Source: PNAI01 sp964575715
Lineage (GTDB): Bacteria > Pseudomonadota > Alphaproteobacteria > Rhizobiales > Xanthobacteraceae
Length of the DNA: 8,066 nt
Direction: 5' to 3'
Assembly (NCBI GenBank): GCA_964575715.1
Contig: CAZNSG010000254.1
Location: forward strand, 1 to 8,066
A model generated the notes under the pieces. That model was not told the origin of the DNA and did not search any database. It saw only the letters and a program-made list of their open reading frames with translations. A program made the position numbers and the translations under genes. The first letter of the stretch is position 1; every line of letters starts with the position of its first letter. This document shows, one piece after another, positions 1-6,953 of this stretch.

Positions 1-2
1 CC

Positions 3-1865
3 CGGCGCGACGATGTTCTGCTGTTCGATGCCGCCGGCAGCAATCGCGCCGCCACGCTCACCGCCATGCGCGGCGACGCGCAATCCGCTTTTGCCGCCGC
101 GCCTTATGTCCGCCGCGAACGCTTCAAAGTGCAGCGCTTCACCGCCGTGCCGATGGAGCCGCGCGGTCTGCTCGCCACGTGGGACGAGACGAAGAGGCAC
201 CTTACGGTGTTCGGCGCCGCCAAGGTGACGTTCCACAATCGCGCGATTCTCGCCAAGCACTTGGGTCTCACCGAGGACGCCATCACCATGGTGGAGCAGG
301 ACGTGGGCGGCGGTTTTGGCGTGCGCGGGGAATACTATCCCGAGGATTTCTTGATCCCATTTGCCGCGCGCAAGCTAGGCTGTGCAGTGAAATGGATCGA
401 GGACCGGCGCGAGCATCTGCTCGCCACCAATCATGCGCGCGACGCCGAATGCGAGATTGAGATCGCCTGCGCGCGCGACGGCACCATCCTCGGTTTGCGC
501 GGGAGGGCGGCGGTCGATCTCGGCGCCTACCTGCGCACCAATGGCGCCACCGCCGCGCGCAACATCGCGCAGGTGCTCTCCGGGCCCTATCGCATCGCCA
601 ATATCCACATCGATGTCGATCTGCTGATGACCAACAAGACGCCGGCCGGCACCTATCGCGGGCCGGGCCGGTTCGAGGCCGACTTCTTCCGCGAGCGGCT
701 ATTCGACATGGCGGCGAAGGATTTGAACATCGACCGCGTCGAATTCCGCCGCCGCAACCTGATCGCGGAAAAAGAAATGCCGTGGCCGCTTGCGACGGTC
801 ATGCCGCTGGATCAGAAAACGCAGACTGACAACGGCGACTATCAAGCCACCCTCGACCGCTGTCTCGACGAATTCAATTGGCCGGAAAAGCAGAACCTGC
901 AAGGCAAGCTGATCGCCGGCCGCTTTCACGGCCTGGGTGTCGGCTGCTATCTGGAAGGCGGCGGCTCGGGGCCGCGCGAGAACGCGCGGCTTGTGCTCGA
1001 GCCCGACGGCGCGGTGTCGGTCTATGTCGGCTCCTCCGCCATCGGGCAGGGGATCGAGACGATCTTTGCGCAGATCGCCGCCGATGCGCTCGAAGTGCCG
1101 CTGCAGCGCATTCGCGGCGTGTACCACGGCTCGACCTTTCATGTCGGGCGCGGCTACGGCTCCTATAGCTCGCGCTCCACCGTCATGGGCGGCTCGGCCA
1201 TTGTCGCTGCGGCGGAGAATCTGCGCGTGGCCATCCGTGCGGCGGCGGCGCAGCGGCTCAATTGCAAGCCCGAGGATATCGCGCTTGCCGAGGACAATGC
1301 GGCCGGCCCGAATGGCGCTTCGATTGCGCTCTCAGCGCTGGCCGGCGATGGCATCGCGGCGGACGGCAGCTACGCCAGCAATATGCGCACCTACAGCTAT
1401 GGCGCGCATGCTGCCCATGTGGCGGTCGATCCGAAAACCGGCCACGTTGAGCTGATCGATTATATGGCGGTGGAGGACGTCGGCCGCATCATCAATCCGG
1501 CGACGCTGCACGGCCAGACCGTCGGCGCCATCGTGCAGGGGCTGGGCGGCGCGCTGCTCGAACATCTGGTCTACGACGAGGACTGCCAGCTGCTCACCGG
1601 CTCGCTCGCGGATTATCTCCTGCCGACCGCGGGCGACTTTCCCGTCATCCGCGCCGTGGCGCTCGAACTCAGGCCCGCGCCGCACAACCCGCTCGGCGCC
1701 AAGGGGGCGGGCGAGGGCGGCATCATTCCGGTCGGCGGCGTGATCGCCAATGCGGTGGCCAATGCGCTCTCCTCGCTCGGCGTCGAGCCGCGCGAGCTGC
1801 CGCTTTCCCCGCCGCGCGTGTGGGGGCTGATTGCAAAGGCGCGCTCTGCTCCACCCTCATCCTGA
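3..1865 (+). CDS. Xanthine dehydrogenase family molybdopterin-binding large subunit, 5'-truncated by the window edge (copy 1)
   Basis: This is the catalytic Moco subunit of a molybdenum hydroxylase. The reading frame is open from base 3, so the start lies upstream; the ATG at 66 is internal, because the residues before it (LLFDAAGSNRA) align with LLFEPAGSNRA inside the complete paralogue at 4655-6940. About 620 codons are visible, against 761 in the paralogue, so roughly the N-terminal fifth is missing. Visible motifs are DVGGGFG (from 300), the active-site loop TYRGPGR (from 651), GQGIET (near 1045) and KGAGEGG with the catalytic Glu at 1713-1715. The loop differs from AYXCSFR of form I CO dehydrogenase, so the substrate is an unknown organic compound. 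By eye the central part is about three quarters identical to copy 2, and some DNA stretches over 20 bp are identical, which suggests a duplication. The last residues (APPSS) and the TGA lie in a palindromic repeat. No medium or small subunit for this copy is visible here. Confidence 0.93.
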   Translation, partial: RRDDVLLFDAAGSNRAATLTAMRGDAQSAFAAAPYVRRERFKVQRFTAVPMEPRGLLATWDETKRHLTVFGAAKVTFHNRAILAKHLGLTEDAITMVEQDVGGGFGVRGEYYPEDFLIPFAARKLGCAVKWIEDRREHLLATNHARDAECEIEIACARDGTILGLRGRAAVDLGAYLRTNGATAARNIAQVLSGPYRIANIHIDVDLLMTNKTPAGTYRGPGRFEADFFRERLFDMAAKDLNIDRVEFRRRNLIAEKEMPWPLATVMPLDQKTQTDNGDYQATLDRCLDEFNWPEKQNLQGKLIAGRFHGLGVGCYLEGGGSGPRENARLVLEPDGAVSVYVGSSAIGQGIETIFAQIAADALEVPLQRIRGVYHGSTFHVGRGYGSYSSRSTVMGGSAIVAAAENLRVAIRAAAAQRLNCKPEDIALAEDNAAGPNGASIALSALAGDGIAADGSYASNMRTYSYGAHAAHVAVDPKTGHVELIDYMAVEDVGRIINPATLHGQTVGAIVQGLGGALLEHLVYDEDCQLLTGSLADYLLPTAGDFPVIRAVALELRPAPHNPLGAKGAGEGGIIPVGGVIANAVANALSSLGVEPRELPLSPPRVWGLIAKARSAPPSS

Positions 1866-2028
1866 GAAGGCGGCGAAGCCGCCGTCTCGAAGGATGAGGG
1901 CGGCCTACCGATCTCGGGTTTACCCGAGATCGGCACTATTAAATGCGCAAGTCGGGTAAACCCGACTTGCGATCTTCGAGACGCCACGCCTTCGCCCTTC
2001 GGGCTATGGCGGGCTCCTCAGCATGAGG
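1852..2028. repeat. Composite mosaic palindromic repeat, copy 1
   Basis: About 177 bp made of nested palindromes. Hairpin A pairs CCCTCATCC (1854-1862) with GGATGAGGG (1892-1900) and contains GGCGGC/GCCGCC around a GAA loop. Hairpin B pairs CCGATCTCGGGT (1908-1919) with ACCCGAGATCGG (1922-1933) perfectly. Hairpin C pairs CGCAAGTCGGGT (1946-1957) with ACCCGACTTGCG (1960-1971) perfectly. A closing module (1974-2028) ends in CTCCTCAGCATGAGG, which is an inverted match (13 of 15) to 1855-1869. The outer arms resemble repeats that are abundant in Bradyrhizobium-type genomes (from memory). It lies between two convergent genes, so it could stop transcription from both sides or protect 3' ends; that role is inferred. 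An inverted copy of the whole design lies at 6954-7119. Confidence 0.85.
1854..1900. terminator. Stem-loop at the 3' end of the copy 1 large-subunit gene
   Basis: This is a long imperfect stem: 9 bp perfect at the base, a GAGA/TCTC step, then a 6-bp GC stem with a GAA loop. It overlaps the stop codon at 1863-1865. No T-run follows on either strand, so it is not a canonical intrinsic terminator. Its position between convergent genes and its stability make a bidirectional terminator or an mRNA 3'-end barrier plausible. It is also simply the first module of the composite repeat, so function is uncertain. Confidence 0.35.
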
Positions 2029-2037
2029 CAAATCGGT

Positions 2038-3027
2038 TCATATCTTCGACAACTCGTGCGTCGAGCGCGCGAACATTTCATCCGGCGAGAGTTTTCGCAC
2101 CGAAAGCCCCTGATCGAACGAATAGCCGGCGAGCGTGTCGAGCACGTGGCGGTTGGCCTCCAGCCCGTAGCTCCAATAATCCTCGCCCAGTACGCGCTTG
2201 AGCCGCTCGTATTCGTGCACGCTCCACGGCAGCGACGTGGCGAGGTGCCCGATCTGCTCGAATTCCTTCATGCAAATTTCTTTTGCCTTGATGAAAGTCT
2301 TGAATACGCTCACCGGCAGCCAGGGATGTTTCTCCACCAGCGCTCGGCGGATGCCGATCAGGTGCATGATCGGAAAAATTTTGGTCTTGCGGAAATATTC
2401 CTCCTCCGCCGCCGGATAATCCGGATATAGCCGAGCGACATTGGACGCGCCGCGCAAAAAGCACGACGGTGCGCGCGCGCCGATCATGCCGTCGATCTCG
2501 CCCGCTTCCAGCATTTGCGAAAGCGTGCGGTCGGACGGAATGTTTTTCAGATCGATGTCGGGCGGCAGCTTGATCGGCGTGCGCTCGTCGCGCCCCGGCT
2601 CCTCCACGCCGCCGCGCCGCCACTTGATGTCGCGCGGCGCAACGCCGTGCTGGTCCTTAAGCATGCCGCGAATCCAGACATTGGCCGTGATTTGATATTC
2701 CGGCAAGCCGATGGTCTTGCCGTTGAGGTCTTCGGGCCGTTTTATACCGCGGTCGGTGCGGATGTAGATGCCGCTGTGACGGAACAATCGCGACACAAAG
2801 GCGGGAATGCCGATGTAATGCGCCTCGCCGCGCGCGGTGTTGACAATGTGGCTTGAGAGCGACATTTCGGTCACGTCGAATTCCTGGAACTTGAAGGCGC
2901 GATGGAATGCCTCCTCGGGCTCCAGCATCACCGCGGTCACGTCGCAGCCTTCGATCTTGGCGCGGCCGTCGAAAATCGCGCGAGTGCGGTCGTAATCGCC
3001 GACGGCGAGACTTAAGGATACGGCCAT
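2038..3027 (-). CDS. Pht5-like 4,5-dihydroxyphthalate decarboxylase family protein
   Basis: The 329-residue product matches the Pht5 family as I recall it: the N-terminus SLAVGDYDRTRAIFDG, then FDVTEMSLSSH (50-60), IGIPAFVSRLFRHSGIYIR (72-90), IGLPEYQITANVWIRG (106-121), EIDGMIGARAPSCF (177-190), FPIMHLIGIRR (218-228), HPWLP (234-238) and GEDYWSYGLEANR (281-293). Pht5 decarboxylates 4,5-dihydroxyphthalate to protocatechuate in phthalate breakdown. The fold is related to periplasmic binding proteins (NMT1/THI5-like), and homologues are often labelled ABC substrate-binding protein. No signal peptide is visible, which favours a cytoplasmic enzyme. I chose the ATG at 3027 because GGAG lies 7 nt upstream; ATG 3033 is possible. 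A longer frame reaching back to 3168 only reads through a repeat. It is divergent from the molybdenum hydroxylase operon and convergent with the copy 1 gene. The true substrate may be another aromatic carboxylate. Confidence 0.85.
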   Translation of the reverse strand: MAVSLSLAVGDYDRTRAIFDGRAKIEGCDVTAVMLEPEEAFHRAFKFQEFDVTEMSLSSHIVNTARGEAHYIGIPAFVSRLFRHSGIYIRTDRGIKRPEDLNGKTIGLPEYQITANVWIRGMLKDQHGVAPRDIKWRRGGVEEPGRDERTPIKLPPDIDLKNIPSDRTLSQMLEAGEIDGMIGARAPSCFLRGASNVARLYPDYPAAEEEYFRKTKIFPIMHLIGIRRALVEKHPWLPVSVFKTFIKAKEICMKEFEQIGHLATSLPWSVHEYERLKRVLGEDYWSYGLEANRHVLDTLAGYSFDQGLSVRKLSPDEMFARSTHELSKI

Positions 3028-3043
3028 CGTCATTCTCCAGGTG

Positions 3044-3155
3044 GCTAGCGCATGATCCCGAAAAGTGGAAACCGGTTTCCTGCCTTCGCGAAGCCCGCTT
3101 CGGCGGGCGAAGGAAGGTCGGAAAAGATCATGCGCAAACAAAAAGCTAGAGCCCA
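3044..3155. repeat. RIME-like mosaic palindrome interrupted by a second hairpin
   Basis: The outer arms GCGCATGATC (3048-3057) and GATCATGCGC (3126-3135) form a perfect 10-bp inverted repeat. Between them lie CCGAAAAGTGG and the palindrome GAAACCGGTTTC (3068-3079), the usual core of an intergenic element widespread in Rhizobiales and resembling RIME. Where that core should continue directly into TCGGAAAAGATCATGC, about 38 nt with their own hairpin intervene. A tail (AAACAAAAAGCTAGAGC) leads into a degenerate second module up to about 3175. The element starts 17 nt upstream of the chosen decarboxylase start and so probably lies in its 5' leader or promoter region. Confidence 0.8.
3083..3113. 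repeat. GC-rich hairpin nested in the RIME-like repeat
   Basis: CCTTC (3083-3087) pairs with GAAGG (3109-3113), and GCCCGC (3093-3098) pairs with GCGGGC (3103-3108) around a TTCG tetraloop; GCGAA (3088-3092) is a bulge on one side. TTCG closed by C and G is a very stable RNA loop. Similar CCTTCGC...GCGAAGG palindromes occur as independent repeats in Bradyrhizobium relatives (from memory). It looks like an insertion of one repeat family into another. Confidence 0.7.
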
Positions 3156-3234
3156 GCTCTGATTCCATCCAGAACGATAAGGCTCAAGGGTGGGAGTGGC
3201 CACAACGATAGCATATCTGCTGCAGCCGCCAATA

Positions 3235-3263
3235 TTGACGGCGCGTTAGCGGATGAGGATAGT
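3235..3263 (+). promoter_or_regulatory. Candidate sigma-70 promoter for the molybdenum hydroxylase operon
   Basis: TTGACG (3235-3240; 5 of 6 to the -35 consensus) and GATAGT (3258-3263; 4 of 6 to the -10 consensus) are separated by 17 bp. Transcription would begin near 3270, giving a leader of about 40 nt before the ATG at 3309. The site lies in the only sizeable intergenic space upstream of the operon. Alphaproteobacterial promoters diverge from the E. coli consensus, and no operator could be recognised, so this is a sequence match only. Confidence 0.42.
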
Positions 3264-3308
3264 AGCCCGTCGCTGGTTCAATCATGGCTCACAAGCTTTC
3301 GTGTTGGT

Positions 3309-4166
3309 ATGAAACTCCCGCAGTTCGAATACGCCTGCCCGGCGACGCTGAGCGAAGCGGTGGCGCTGCTTGCCGCGCGCGGCGGCGAGGCCAAGGCGCT
3401 CGCCGGCGGTCAAAGCCTGATGCCGATGATGGCGTTTCGCATCGCGCAGCCGGCGCTGCTGGTCGATCTGCGCAAGCTGCCGGGCTTGCGAGAGATCAAG
3501 ATATCCAATGACGGCGTGCGGCTCGGCGCCATGGTGCGCTGGCGCGACATCGCGGACGATGCGCGGCTTGCCAGCGCGCACCCGCTGCTCAAAGCCGCCG
3601 TCGCCCATGTGGCGCACTACCAGATCCGCAATCGCGGCACCGTCGGCGGCAGCCTTGCGCACGCCGATCCGGCGGCCGAGCTGCCCGGCATTGCGGTGAC
3701 ATGCGACGCGGAGATAACGGCGATGGGCAAATCCGGCGCACGCAGCATCAAGGCGAATGATTTTTTCCTTGGCGCTCTCACGACCGCGCTCAAAGCTGAC
3801 GAGATCATCACCGAATTACGTCTACCCGCTTGGCCCAGGCAACGGCGCTGGGGGTTTGAGGAATTCGCCCGCCGCCGCGGCGATTTCGCCATGGCCGGCG
3901 TTGCGGCGTTTTACGATCTCGACCCGGCCGGCAAGGCGGTCAACGCCCACATCGGCGTCATCGGCATCGGCGATCGCCCGCAGCGACTAGCGGCGGTGGA
4001 AAGCGTTCTCAATGGTTGCGCGATTGACGCGGCCTCCATCGCCAAGGCGGAAGCGGCCGCCTCCGCCGCCGTCGAACCGCAGGACGACATTCACGCCAGT
4101 GCCGCTTACCGCCGCGCGCTGGTCGGCACATTGCTCGAACGCGCGCTCAATCGCGCGGCTGCGTGA
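3309..4166 (+). CDS. FAD-binding medium subunit of a molybdenum hydroxylase (CoxM/CutM family)
   Basis: The 285-residue length is normal for the family. The FAD-binding PCMH-type domain is shown by AGGQSLMPMM (32-41), which contacts the FAD pyrophosphate in relatives, and by IRNRGTVGGSLAHADPAAE (106-124), the second signature. The C-terminal part (about 175-280) fits the CO dehydrogenase flavoprotein C-terminal domain. The subunit receives electrons from the [2Fe-2S] subunit and passes them to an unknown acceptor. The start at 3309 gives the canonical N-terminus (MKLPQFEYACPATLSEAV), although no good Shine-Dalgarno sequence precedes it, so initiation may be weak or the mRNA nearly leaderless. 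It is the first gene of the operon, with only 9 nt to the next ATG. No signal peptide is seen; the complex should be cytoplasmic. Confidence 0.93.
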   Translation: MKLPQFEYACPATLSEAVALLAARGGEAKALAGGQSLMPMMAFRIAQPALLVDLRKLPGLREIKISNDGVRLGAMVRWRDIADDARLASAHPLLKAAVAHVAHYQIRNRGTVGGSLAHADPAAELPGIAVTCDAEITAMGKSGARSIKANDFFLGALTTALKADEIITELRLPAWPRQRRWGFEEFARRRGDFAMAGVAAFYDLDPAGKAVNAHIGVIGIGDRPQRLAAVESVLNGCAIDAASIAKAEAAASAAVEPQDDIHASAAYRRALVGTLLERALNRAAA

Positions 4167-4175
4167 GAATGGCCC

Positions 4176-4658
4176 ATGCCGATCCGCTTTGAAGTCAACG
4201 GCAAGCCGGTCGCAGTCGAAGTCGAGCCGCGCATGACGCTCGCCGACTGCCTGCGCCATCAGCTGCGGCTCACCGGCACCCATATCGGCTGCGAGCACGG
4301 CGTTTGCGGCGCCTGCACCGTGCTGGTCGATGGCGATGCGGTGCGCTCGTGTCTCATGCTCGCGGTGCAGGCCGAGGGCAGCAAGGTGGTCACGGTCGAG
4401 GGGCTATCCAACGACGCAGACCTCACCCCGCTGCAGAAATCCTTCCGCAAGCATCATGCCCTGCAATGCGGCTTCTGCACGCCGGGCTTTATCACTACCG
4501 TGCATGCGCTCCTGAGCGAAGAGCCGGACTGCGACGCCGACCGTATTCGCGAAGTGCTCTCCGGCAACATCTGCCGCTGCACCGGCTATATCTCCATTGT
4601 CGAAGCGGTGCTCGACGCGCGCGCGGCCTACAAGAAAAGCGACGGCGGCACAGCATGA
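4176..4658 (+). CDS. [2Fe-2S] small subunit of a molybdenum hydroxylase (CoxS/CutS family)
   Basis: The 160-residue product has the two-domain layout of the family. The N-terminal plant-type ferredoxin domain carries GCEHGVCGACTVLVDG, with Cys39, Cys44, Cys47 and Cys59 as ligands of the distal cluster. The C-terminal all-helical domain carries QCGFCTPG and NICRCTGY, with Cys98, Cys101, Cys133 and Cys135 as ligands of the cluster nearer Moco. All eight ligands are present. It carries electrons from the Moco centre to FAD. The start at 4176 gives the usual N-terminus (MPIRFEVNGKPV). An ATG at 4169 is out of frame. Its TGA overlaps the ATG of the large-subunit gene as ATGA, which indicates translational coupling. 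No Tat signal is present. Confidence 0.96.
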   Translation: MPIRFEVNGKPVAVEVEPRMTLADCLRHQLRLTGTHIGCEHGVCGACTVLVDGDAVRSCLMLAVQAEGSKVVTVEGLSNDADLTPLQKSFRKHHALQCGFCTPGFITTVHALLSEEPDCDADRIREVLSGNICRCTGYISIVEAVLDARAAYKKSDGGTA

Positions 4659-6940
4659 AGAATACCTTCATCGGCAGTCCGGTCGAGCGCCGCGAGGATT
4701 TGCGCTTTTTGCGCGGCCGCGGGCAATATGTCGACGATCTCGCGCCCGAGGGATTGTTCCATGCGGTCATCCTGCGTAGTTCGGTGGCGCACGGCCGCAT
4801 TGTTTCGATCGATACCGCGGCGGCGCTAAAGATTTCCGGCGTGCATGCGGTCATCACAGCAAACGACATGCCGGGCGGGCCGCCGATCATCCCCATGCGC
4901 TTGCAGCCGCTGCCGGAGTTCAAGCCGTTCGAGCAGCCGGTTATTGCCCATGAAAAAGTGCGCTACGTCGGCGAACCGATGGCGCTGGTGCTGGCGGAGA
5001 GCGTCGCCATTGGCGAGGACGCGCTCGAAGCGATTGCGGTCGAGATCGAGCCGCTGCCGGCGGTAGCCGATTGGCATGTAGCGGCGAAAAATCAAAGCCT
5101 GCTGTTCGAGCCCGCCGGCAGCAATCGCGCGCTCGTGTTCAACGCCGTGCGCGGCGATGCGCAGGCCGCATTCCGCAACGCGCCCTATGTGCGGCGCGAG
5201 ACTTTGCGCGTGCAGCGCCACTTTGGCCTCACCATGGAGCCGCGCGGGGTGATGGCGGAATGGGAATCGGGCCAGGGCCGGCTCATTGTGTCGGGGGCGG
5301 CCAAGGTGCCGTTCTTCAACCGGCGCATTTTGGCCAAGCAGATCGGCCTGCCCGAAGACGCCATCGAGATGGTTGAGAACGACGTCGGCGGCGGTTTTGG
5401 CGCGCGCGGCGAATTCTATCCTGAGGATTTCCTCATTCCCTTCGCGGCGCGTCATGTGAACCGTCCGGTGAAATGGATCGAGGACCGGCGCGAAAATTTG
5501 ATGGCCATGAACCATGCGCGCGAGGCCGAGGCCGATATCGAGATCGCCTGCGCGCGCGACGGCACCATCCTGGGCCTGCGCGGCCACGCCCATGCCGACA
5601 TGGGCGCCTACATGCGCACCAACGGCGCGGTCGGTGCGCGCAACATCGCGCAGTTCATGGCGGGACCCTATCGCATCCCGAACATTGCGATCGACGTTAC
5701 ATTGTGGATGACCAACAAGACACCGGTCGGTACCTATCGCGGTCCGGGGCGGTTCGAGACCGATTTCTTCCGTGAGCGGCTGTTCGACATGGTGGCGAAG
5801 GATTTAGGCCTAGATCGCGTGGAATTCCGCCGTAAAAATCTGATCGCCCACGCCGAGATGCCTTACACGATCGCGACCATCACGCCGTTCGAATCCAAGG
5901 ATCAATACGACAGCGGCGACTACCATGCCACCTTCGATCGCTGTCTGGCCGAAATCCGCTGGGCGGAAAAATCGCAACTGCAAGGGCGGTTGATCGACGG
6001 CCGCTATCATGGGCTCGCGATATCCAATTTTATCGAGGGCGGCGCGGCCGGTCCGAAGGAAAGCGCGCGGCTCGCCATCAACGAGGACGGAACCATCACG
6101 GTATTCATGGGCTCGTCTGCGGTCGGGCAGGGCGTCGAGACGGTGTTCGCGCAAATCGCCGCCGACGCGCTCGAAATTCCCATGGATCGAATCCGCCACG
6201 TCTATCACGGTTCGACCAGCACCGTGAGCGACGGCTACGGCGCCTATCATTCGCGCTCGGTGGTGATGGGCGGCTCGGCGCTGCTCGATGCTGTGGAGAA
6301 ATTTCACGCGGCCATCCGCGCGGCGGCGGCCAAGCGTTTGGGCTGCGAGCAAGACGCCATCATGATCGGCGCGGACAGCGTGAGCGGACCAGGCGGAAAA
6401 TCGTTTGCGCTCGCCGAACTCGCGGGGCTCTCGGCCGAAGGCGCCTTCCTCAACAAGCGGCATACCTACAGCTATGGCGCGCACGCAGCGCATGTGGCGG
6501 TCGACGCCAAGCTCGGGCAGGTGGCGATCATCGACTATGTGGCGGTGGTGGACTGCGGGCGCATCATCAATCCGCTCACCTTACGCGGCCAGGTGATCGG
6601 CTCGCTGGTGCAAGGGCTCGGCGGCGCCTTCCTCGAACACCTGCAATACGACGATCAGGGCCAGTTCCTCACCGGCTCGCTGGCCGATTATCTGCTTCCC
6701 ACTGCCAGCGACTTTCCCAATTTGCGCGCGGTGCTGCTCGATCAGCATCCCTCGCCGATCAATCCGCTCGGCGCCAAGGGCGCGGGCGAAGGCGGCATCA
6801 TCGCCGCCGGCGGCGTGATGGCCAACGCGGTGGCGAATGCCCTGCAGTCGTTCGGCGCCGAGCCGCGCCAGTTGCCGCTCACCCCGAGCTATATCTGGGA
6901 GCTGGTGCAGGCCGGGCAGTCCAAACAGGCGGCGGAGTGA
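4655..6940 (+). CDS. Molybdopterin-binding large subunit of a molybdenum hydroxylase (complete, copy 2)
   Basis: The 761-residue product is the catalytic subunit. The N-terminal a/b hammerhead domain (about 20-130) begins with the typical GSPVERREDLRFLRGRGQYV. The Moco-binding domains follow, with DVGGGFG (243-249), the active-site loop TYRGPGR (360-366), VGQGVET (490-496) and GAKGAGEGG containing the catalytic Glu712. The TYRGPGR loop is closest to the AYRGAGR of so-called form II CoxL proteins and excludes authentic CO dehydrogenase, which needs AYXCSFR with the copper-binding Cys. I chose the ATG at 4655 because it overlaps the stop of the small-subunit gene and gives the family N-terminus; the frame is open further upstream to 4304 only as an out-of-frame reading of that gene. 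The substrate is unknown; a (hetero)aromatic compound fits the neighbours. No maturation genes (XdhC, CoxD or CoxF types) are in the window. Confidence 0.95.
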   Translation: MKNTFIGSPVERREDLRFLRGRGQYVDDLAPEGLFHAVILRSSVAHGRIVSIDTAAALKISGVHAVITANDMPGGPPIIPMRLQPLPEFKPFEQPVIAHEKVRYVGEPMALVLAESVAIGEDALEAIAVEIEPLPAVADWHVAAKNQSLLFEPAGSNRALVFNAVRGDAQAAFRNAPYVRRETLRVQRHFGLTMEPRGVMAEWESGQGRLIVSGAAKVPFFNRRILAKQIGLPEDAIEMVENDVGGGFGARGEFYPEDFLIPFAARHVNRPVKWIEDRRENLMAMNHAREAEADIEIACARDGTILGLRGHAHADMGAYMRTNGAVGARNIAQFMAGPYRIPNIAIDVTLWMTNKTPVGTYRGPGRFETDFFRERLFDMVAKDLGLDRVEFRRKNLIAHAEMPYTIATITPFESKDQYDSGDYHATFDRCLAEIRWAEKSQLQGRLIDGRYHGLAISNFIEGGAAGPKESARLAINEDGTITVFMGSSAVGQGVETVFAQIAADALEIPMDRIRHVYHGSTSTVSDGYGAYHSRSVVMGGSALLDAVEKFHAAIRAAAAKRLGCEQDAIMIGADSVSGPGGKSFALAELAGLSAEGAFLNKRHTYSYGAHAAHVAVDAKLGQVAIIDYVAVVDCGRIINPLTLRGQVIGSLVQGLGGAFLEHLQYDDQGQFLTGSLADYLLPTASDFPNLRAVLLDQHPSPINPLGAKGAGEGGIIAAGGVMANAVANALQSFGAEPRQLPLTPSYIWELVQAGQSKQAAE

Positions 6941-6953
6941 CTCGGCCCTTGAT

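Noticed and set aside
375..1685. Long antisense and alternative-frame ORFs across the large-subunit genes (also at 4826-6493)
   Set aside because: These are shadows expected in high-GC coding DNA: Arg/Ala/His-rich translations without family motifs.
2038..3027. ABC transporter periplasmic substrate-binding protein
   Set aside because: The fold is related, but there is no signal peptide or lipobox, no permease or ATPase gene nearby, and the motifs match the Pht5 decarboxylase family more closely.
3197..3214. Sigma-54 promoter-like TGGCCACAACGATAGC
   Set aside because: The GG to GC spacing is 11 and not 10, and the flanking consensus is poor.
3284..3511. Small 75-residue ORF starting at the ATG at 3284
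   Set aside because: It overlaps the FAD subunit out of frame and gives low-complexity Arg/Ala-rich sequence; no ribosome binding site.
4304..4654. N-terminal extension of the large subunit (frame open back to 4304, 878 residues)
   Set aside because: It reads the [2Fe-2S] subunit gene out of frame. The ATGA overlap at 4655 and the family N-terminus define the start.
3..6940. Aerobic carbon monoxide dehydrogenase (coxMSL)
   Set aside because: Both large subunits have TYRGPGR where CO dehydrogenase needs AYXCSFR with the copper-binding Cys, and the operon order is medium-small-large without cox accessory genes in view.
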